A stretch of 64,000 nt of DNA from contig NZ_JADHDA010000005.1 in assembly GCF_015277735.1 (NCBI RefSeq), forward strand, positions 310,001-374,000. Reading direction: 5' to 3'. Made by a program: the position numbers and the translations under genes. Shown here piece by piece: positions 58,863-64,000 of this stretch. Origin of the DNA: Psychrobacter sp. NG254 (lineage in GTDB: Bacteria > Pseudomonadota > Gammaproteobacteria > Pseudomonadales > Moraxellaceae). Positions within the stretch are counted from its first letter, which is position 1, and every line of letters begins with the position of its first letter. The notes beneath the pieces were generated by a model. It was not told the DNA's origin, ran no database searches, and saw only the letters and a list, made by a program, of their open reading frames with translations.

Positions 58863-61223
58863 ATGAACAATGCTACCCATACCAAAAATGACGATTCTTA
58901 CCTTGTTGACACAGATATTGAGTCTAATACACCGCTTACGCCGCAGCATGCACATCTGCAACTCGCTATAAAAGGTATGACATGTCAGGCTTGCGCCTCA
59001 CGAATCGAGAAGGTGCTTAATAAAAAACCTGCAGTATACGAGGTGAGCGTAAACTTTGCTGGTGAGACCGCCAATGTGGATTATGATCCAGCGCAGACGA
59101 CACCAGAGCAAGTCACGGAATGGGTAAACAAAACGGGGTTTGTCGCTAATCTACAGGCAGCGGATCGCTTATTCGCACAGGCAAATGAAGACACGGCTAC
59201 CCAATATCCATGGCGCTTGATTGGCCTATGGCTATGTTTGGTACCTTTCTTGGTTGGTATGGCAGGTATGCTGACAGGTTTTGGTATGGCGTGGATGCCA
59301 CCCATCTGGATTCAGTTTGTTTTAGCGACGATTGTACAGTTTGGATTGGCGCTACCCTTCTATAAAAGCGCGTGGGCCTCTATCAAAGGTGGGCTTGCCA
59401 ATATGGACGTACTGGTCGTCATTGGCACCCTGACGATATGGGCATACTCGACCTATCTGTGGCTCACGCATGGTGATGGAACGTTAAACAGTCTGCTGCA
59501 AAGCGGTCACGTAGGCGGACATGGTGTGAGTAATAGCCCAGCCGTGTATTTTGAAGCAGGGGTGATGGTTATTGCTTTTGTGCGTACGGGTAAATATCTT
59601 GAAGAACGTACCAAGAAACATAGCCTAAACAGTATTGATTTATTGCTGTCATTGACGCCTGATCAAGTCGAGCAGCAGCAGCCAAATGGTGATTTTCATA
59701 ATGTTGCACTGTCTGATGTGCAAATCGGTGATATTTTGCGTGCTAAGCAAGGTAGCCGAGTAGCCACTGACGGTATGGTTATCGGTGGCAGTGGTTGGTG
59801 CGTGGAGAGTCATTTGACGGGGGAGTCAGTCCCACTCAAAAAAGAGCAGGGTGATGAGCTACTGGCAGGGGCATTGGTAGAGAACGGCAGTCTACTCTAC
59901 CGTGTCAGTGCCAAAGGTAGTGATACAAAGCTTGGTGATATGGTACAAGCGCTGAGCAATGCGCAAGGATCAAAAGCCAATCTGGCGCGTCTTGCTGATC
60001 GGGTTACCGCAGTCTTTGTCCCGATTGTGGTTGTCATTGCTTTGGTTACTTTTGGTCTGACATGGTGGCTCACTGGCATGGTTGATACTGCCTTAATGCA
60101 TGCGGTATCGGTATTGGTCATTGCCTGTCCTTGCGCCCTTGGACTGGCCACGCCGGCGGCTATTATGGCTGGCATGGGTGTCGCTGCGCGTCATGGCGTT
60201 TGGTTTAAAGATGCCCAAAGTTTAGAGGCCGCAGGAAACATTGATACGGTGGTACTCGATAAGACAGGTACACTGACCATTGGTAAGCCGACTATCGTCG
60301 ATCATGTCATGGTGGATAAATCGCTTGCCGTTGATGATGTGCTGCAGATTGCGGCCAGTGTCGAGGCACATGCCAGTCACCCACTAGCCACCGCTTTGGT
60401 CAACACTGCCCAAGATCGCCAGTTGTCTCTATTTGACGTGAGCGATATCAGTGTCATCAAAGGTGCAGGTATACAAGCAAAAATAGAAGGGCTTGGACTG
60501 ATTAAAGTGGGTACGGCAGAATTTGCAAATCTAGTATTACCAAAATTTATGCCAAAAGCATGGCAAATTGCCAGTACCGTTGCGATTAGTATCAACGATG
60601 AACCACTAGGGGCTTTTGCTTTAGCGGACGATCTAAAGCCCGATACCTCTCAGGCTATTACAGCGCTACAAGATGCTGGAATTAATGTGATCTTGATGAG
60701 TGGTGATAAGCAGTCAGTGGTCAACCATGTGGCAGGGCAGCTAGGGATAGACAAAGCCTATGGCAAGATGAGCCCCCGTGATAAGGCGAGTCAAATAGCC
60801 TTATTGCAAACGGCTGGTCACAAAGTAGCGATGGCAGGAGATGGCGTGAATGATGCGCCAGCGATGGCCACTGCGGATGCGAGCTTTGCCATGTTTGAAG
60901 CGACAGACGTCGCACAGCATAGTGCGTCAGCTCGCTTAATGGGCGAGTCGCTTATGCACATTGATGCTGCGCAAAAAATTGCTCAAGCAACGCTACGCAA
61001 TATTAAGCAAAACCTATTTTTTGCTTTTATCTACAACTGTATTGGTATTCCACTTGCTGCGTTTGGGTTTTTGAATCCTATGATTGCCGCTGCTGCTATG
61101 GCACTCAGTTCTATTTCAGTCTTGATGAATGCCCTACGATTAACACGGTTTAAGACAAAGGTTGAGCTGAAAAATACAGTCTCGACCTCGCCTATTGATA
61201 GCGAGCCTTTGGTCAAAGTGTAG
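58863..61223 (+). CDS. copA: Copper-exporting P1B-type ATPase
   Basis: A 786-residue inner-membrane pump that exports Cu(I). One N-terminal HMA domain has Cys41 and Cys44 in GMTCQAC. The membrane copper site CPC is at 422-424 in ACPCALGLATPAA; the phosphorylated Asp466 is in DKTGTLT; SHPLATAL and GDGVNDAPAM complete the ATP and hinge regions. Eight membrane helices are expected. ATG 58863 has only a weak ribosome site. No CueR-type operator was found. Confidence 0.95.
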   Translation: MNNATHTKNDDSYLVDTDIESNTPLTPQHAHLQLAIKGMTCQACASRIEKVLNKKPAVYEVSVNFAGETANVDYDPAQTTPEQVTEWVNKTGFVANLQAADRLFAQANEDTATQYPWRLIGLWLCLVPFLVGMAGMLTGFGMAWMPPIWIQFVLATIVQFGLALPFYKSAWASIKGGLANMDVLVVIGTLTIWAYSTYLWLTHGDGTLNSLLQSGHVGGHGVSNSPAVYFEAGVMVIAFVRTGKYLEERTKKHSLNSIDLLLSLTPDQVEQQQPNGDFHNVALSDVQIGDILRAKQGSRVATDGMVIGGSGWCVESHLTGESVPLKKEQGDELLAGALVENGSLLYRVSAKGSDTKLGDMVQALSNAQGSKANLARLADRVTAVFVPIVVVIALVTFGLTWWLTGMVDTALMHAVSVLVIACPCALGLATPAAIMAGMGVAARHGVWFKDAQSLEAAGNIDTVVLDKTGTLTIGKPTIVDHVMVDKSLAVDDVLQIAASVEAHASHPLATALVNTAQDRQLSLFDVSDISVIKGAGIQAKIEGLGLIKVGTAEFANLVLPKFMPKAWQIASTVAISINDEPLGAFALADDLKPDTSQAITALQDAGINVILMSGDKQSVVNHVAGQLGIDKAYGKMSPRDKASQIALLQTAGHKVAMAGDGVNDAPAMATADASFAMFEATDVAQHSASARLMGESLMHIDAAQKIAQATLRNIKQNLFFAFIYNCIGIPLAAFGFLNPMIAAAAMALSSISVLMNALRLTRFKTKVELKNTVSTSPIDSEPLVKV

Positions 61224-62876
<1,653 letters not shown>

Positions 62877-62885
62877 TAGGCCCGT

Positions 62886-62920
62886 AGGATTTTTAATGTA
62901 CAAAGTACGTTGAAAATCCT
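62886..62920. terminator. GTAC-AAA-GTAC hairpin after eno
   Basis: AGGATTTT...GTAC (62886-62901) pairs with GTAC...AAAATCCT (62905-62920) over 16 positions including two G-U pairs, with an AAA loop. A near-identical tip AATGTACAAAGTACGTT is seen near 14063-14079, upstream of trpG. It could end eno transcription, but no U tract follows. Confidence 0.5.
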
Positions 62921-62949
62921 CAAGTCACAATCACAATCATAATCAAAGC

Positions 62950-62981
62950 CAGGCACTAGATAAACGTTTATCTAGTGCCTG
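62950..62981. repeat. Perfect 32-bp palindrome between eno and ftsB
   Basis: CAGGCACTAGATAAAC is followed directly by its reverse complement. AAGCCA and TGGCTT extend the symmetry outside with a small bulge. As RNA it makes a long hairpin with a tight loop. It is probably the second part of the eno terminator region, although the T run is poor. Confidence 0.6.
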
Positions 62982-63032
62982 ACTGGCTTAGACTCTTATC
63001 TCATTTTCTATGTTGTTTGGCGTTGTCCTCTT

Positions 63033-63341
63033 ATGAAATATTTTAGCCAATTTATACTACTTGCTTTAGCCGTTGCCGTGCTCTTAGGGTTGCAATATCA
63101 GTACTGGTTGGGTGAAAATGGACGGTTTGAGCATCATAAATTGACGACTCAAATTGAAGAGCAACAACATTTGAATGACAATCAAGTTGCTGCAAACAAA
63201 TTACTACGTACAGATGTCCAAGACTTGAAAAATGGTCTAGAAGCGGTAGAAGAGCATGCCCGTCTAGATTTAGGTCTGATCAAGCCAAACGAAACCTTCG
63301 TCCAAGTATCTACTGCCCCAACGACACATAGTAGTCAGTAA
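63033..63341 (+). CDS. ftsB: Cell division protein FtsB
   Basis: A 102-residue bitopic protein. A membrane helix (about residues 5-21) is followed by YQYWLGENGRFEHHKL and a coiled coil (about 38-75, LTTQIEEQQHLNDNQVAANKLLRTDVQDLKN), then the conserved EEHARLDLGLIKPNETFVQV. It acts with FtsL and FtsQ at the septum. Position between eno and ispD is the common gammaproteobacterial order. Confidence 0.93.
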   Translation: MKYFSQFILLALAVAVLLGLQYQYWLGENGRFEHHKLTTQIEEQQHLNDNQVAANKLLRTDVQDLKNGLEAVEEHARLDLGLIKPNETFVQVSTAPTTHSSQ

Positions 63342-63462
63342 TTTTGATGACATGTATCATTTACGATTACCTATCTTAACGCTATCTAGCACATCTATTT
63401 TTTCTCACTCTCATCCCCATACTTAACAATACCATCATGGGTTCAGCCATGAATACGACATT

Positions 63463-64000
63463 ATGAATACAACCCCTACTTTACATGCAATGATTGTGGC
63501 AGCTGGTCGCGGCAGTCGTTTTGGTGCGTCTATTGCCAAGCAGTACACGATGCTACAAGGCCAAACGCTACTACAGCATAGCGTGGCAAGACTAGGCACT
63601 AGCACCTATATTGATAAATGTCTATTAGTAGTGGCAGCAGATGACAATACTGTGCAAACGCTGAATTTTTCAATGCCTATCCATTGTGCCATTGGCGGAG
63701 CAGAGCGTTGGCAATCAGTACAGGCAGGTGTCGAGGCAATTATCCAGGCAGGTGCAGATGATTCAGATCTAGTGCTGATTCACGATGCAGCACGCCCTGT
63801 TGTACCTAGCCATGATATCGATACAGTCATTAGAGGAGCGATGTTGGAGCCTTATGGTGCTATCCTAGCAACGCCAGTGGCCGACACGCTGAAAACAGCA
63901 TACATGCAGTCTATAGATGAGGGCAGTGTCCACTATTATGCTGAGACTACGATTGATCGTAGCATGCTATGGCAAGCACAGACCCCGCAAGTATTTCGCT
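63463..64000 (+). CDS. ispD: 2-C-methyl-D-erythritol 4-phosphate cytidylyltransferase, 3' end cut by the window
   Basis: The first 179 residues are present. VAAGRGSRFGASIAKQY (about 13-29) is the CTP-binding loop; GGAERWQSVQAGV and LIHDAARPVV are further IspD hallmarks, and ATPVADTLK follows. The enzyme makes CDP-methylerythritol in the MEP isoprenoid pathway. ATG 63463 is chosen because an ATG 17 bases earlier runs into a stop at once. It follows ftsB as in many relatives. Confidence 0.93.
   Translation, partial: MNTTPTLHAMIVAAGRGSRFGASIAKQYTMLQGQTLLQHSVARLGTSTYIDKCLLVVAADDNTVQTLNFSMPIHCAIGGAERWQSVQAGVEAIIQAGADDSDLVLIHDAARPVVPSHDIDTVIRGAMLEPYGAILATPVADTLKTAYMQSIDEGSVHYYAETTIDRSMLWQAQTPQVFR

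Overview
The window looks like a chromosomal segment of a gammaproteobacterium in the Moraxellaceae, most likely Psychrobacter. This rests on protein resemblance and overall gene content; no rRNA or tRNA gene is present to confirm it. Almost everything is core metabolism, transport and envelope biology. There is no prophage, integrase, transposase or CRISPR array.

Layout. 1-1340: the 3' part of a MobA-like nucleotidyltransferase and a GNAT acetyltransferase. 1450-8352: a complete histidine-utilisation locus, hutUHGI on the minus strand, with divergent hutC and a perfect operator palindrome between them. 8656-11182: a two-hairpin leader, then a cystine-type amino-acid ABC transporter. 11302-12249: an EamA transporter. 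12618-15992: a minus-strand unit of trpR, anthranilate synthase I, anthranilate synthase II and an LprI-domain protein, with a promoter that carries a TrpR-like site. 16168-27004: an iron-acquisition region with a TonB-dependent receptor, a PepSY protein, a FatB/CeuE-type siderophore ABC importer and tonB-exbB-exbD. Three Fur-box-like sites sit in front of its transcription units. No siderophore biosynthesis gene is present, so imported siderophores may be foreign or made elsewhere.

27174-38073: a DUF2799 lipoprotein, a hypothetical protein, topA, sodC, lon (with a convincing sigma32-type promoter and an unusual acidic N-terminal extension), a YuiF/NhaC-type antiporter, and 5-formyl-THF cyclo-ligase with a coupled small gene. 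38212-41342: fumC, a Prx5-type peroxiredoxin, a decayed second fumC 3' end, and a low-GC islet with one membrane-anchored coiled-coil protein between two related terminators. 41362-48463: MipA/OmpV, rhomboid protease, lldD, a glutaredoxin-like protein, mtgA and ppk1. 48568-50021: four consecutive small, acidic, disordered-looking genes behind a perfect inverted repeat and closed by a very strong terminator. 50108-55253: miaE, glcB and a porin. 55446-64000: the familiar pyrG-kdsA-eno-ftsB-ispD neighbourhood, interrupted between kdsA and eno by a copper module: a CxxC-less HMA-like protein, a CopZ-like chaperone and a CopA ATPase.

Four intergenic copies of a roughly 100-108 bp element with TATAGTC...GACTATA ends form a MITE-like family (8357, 12460, 27961, 44690). 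The strongest candidates for something undescribed are this repeat family, the small acidic gene array, the CxxC-less HMA protein in the copper module, and the paired hairpins ahead of the amino-acid transporter. All start-site choices, promoters and operators were read by eye.
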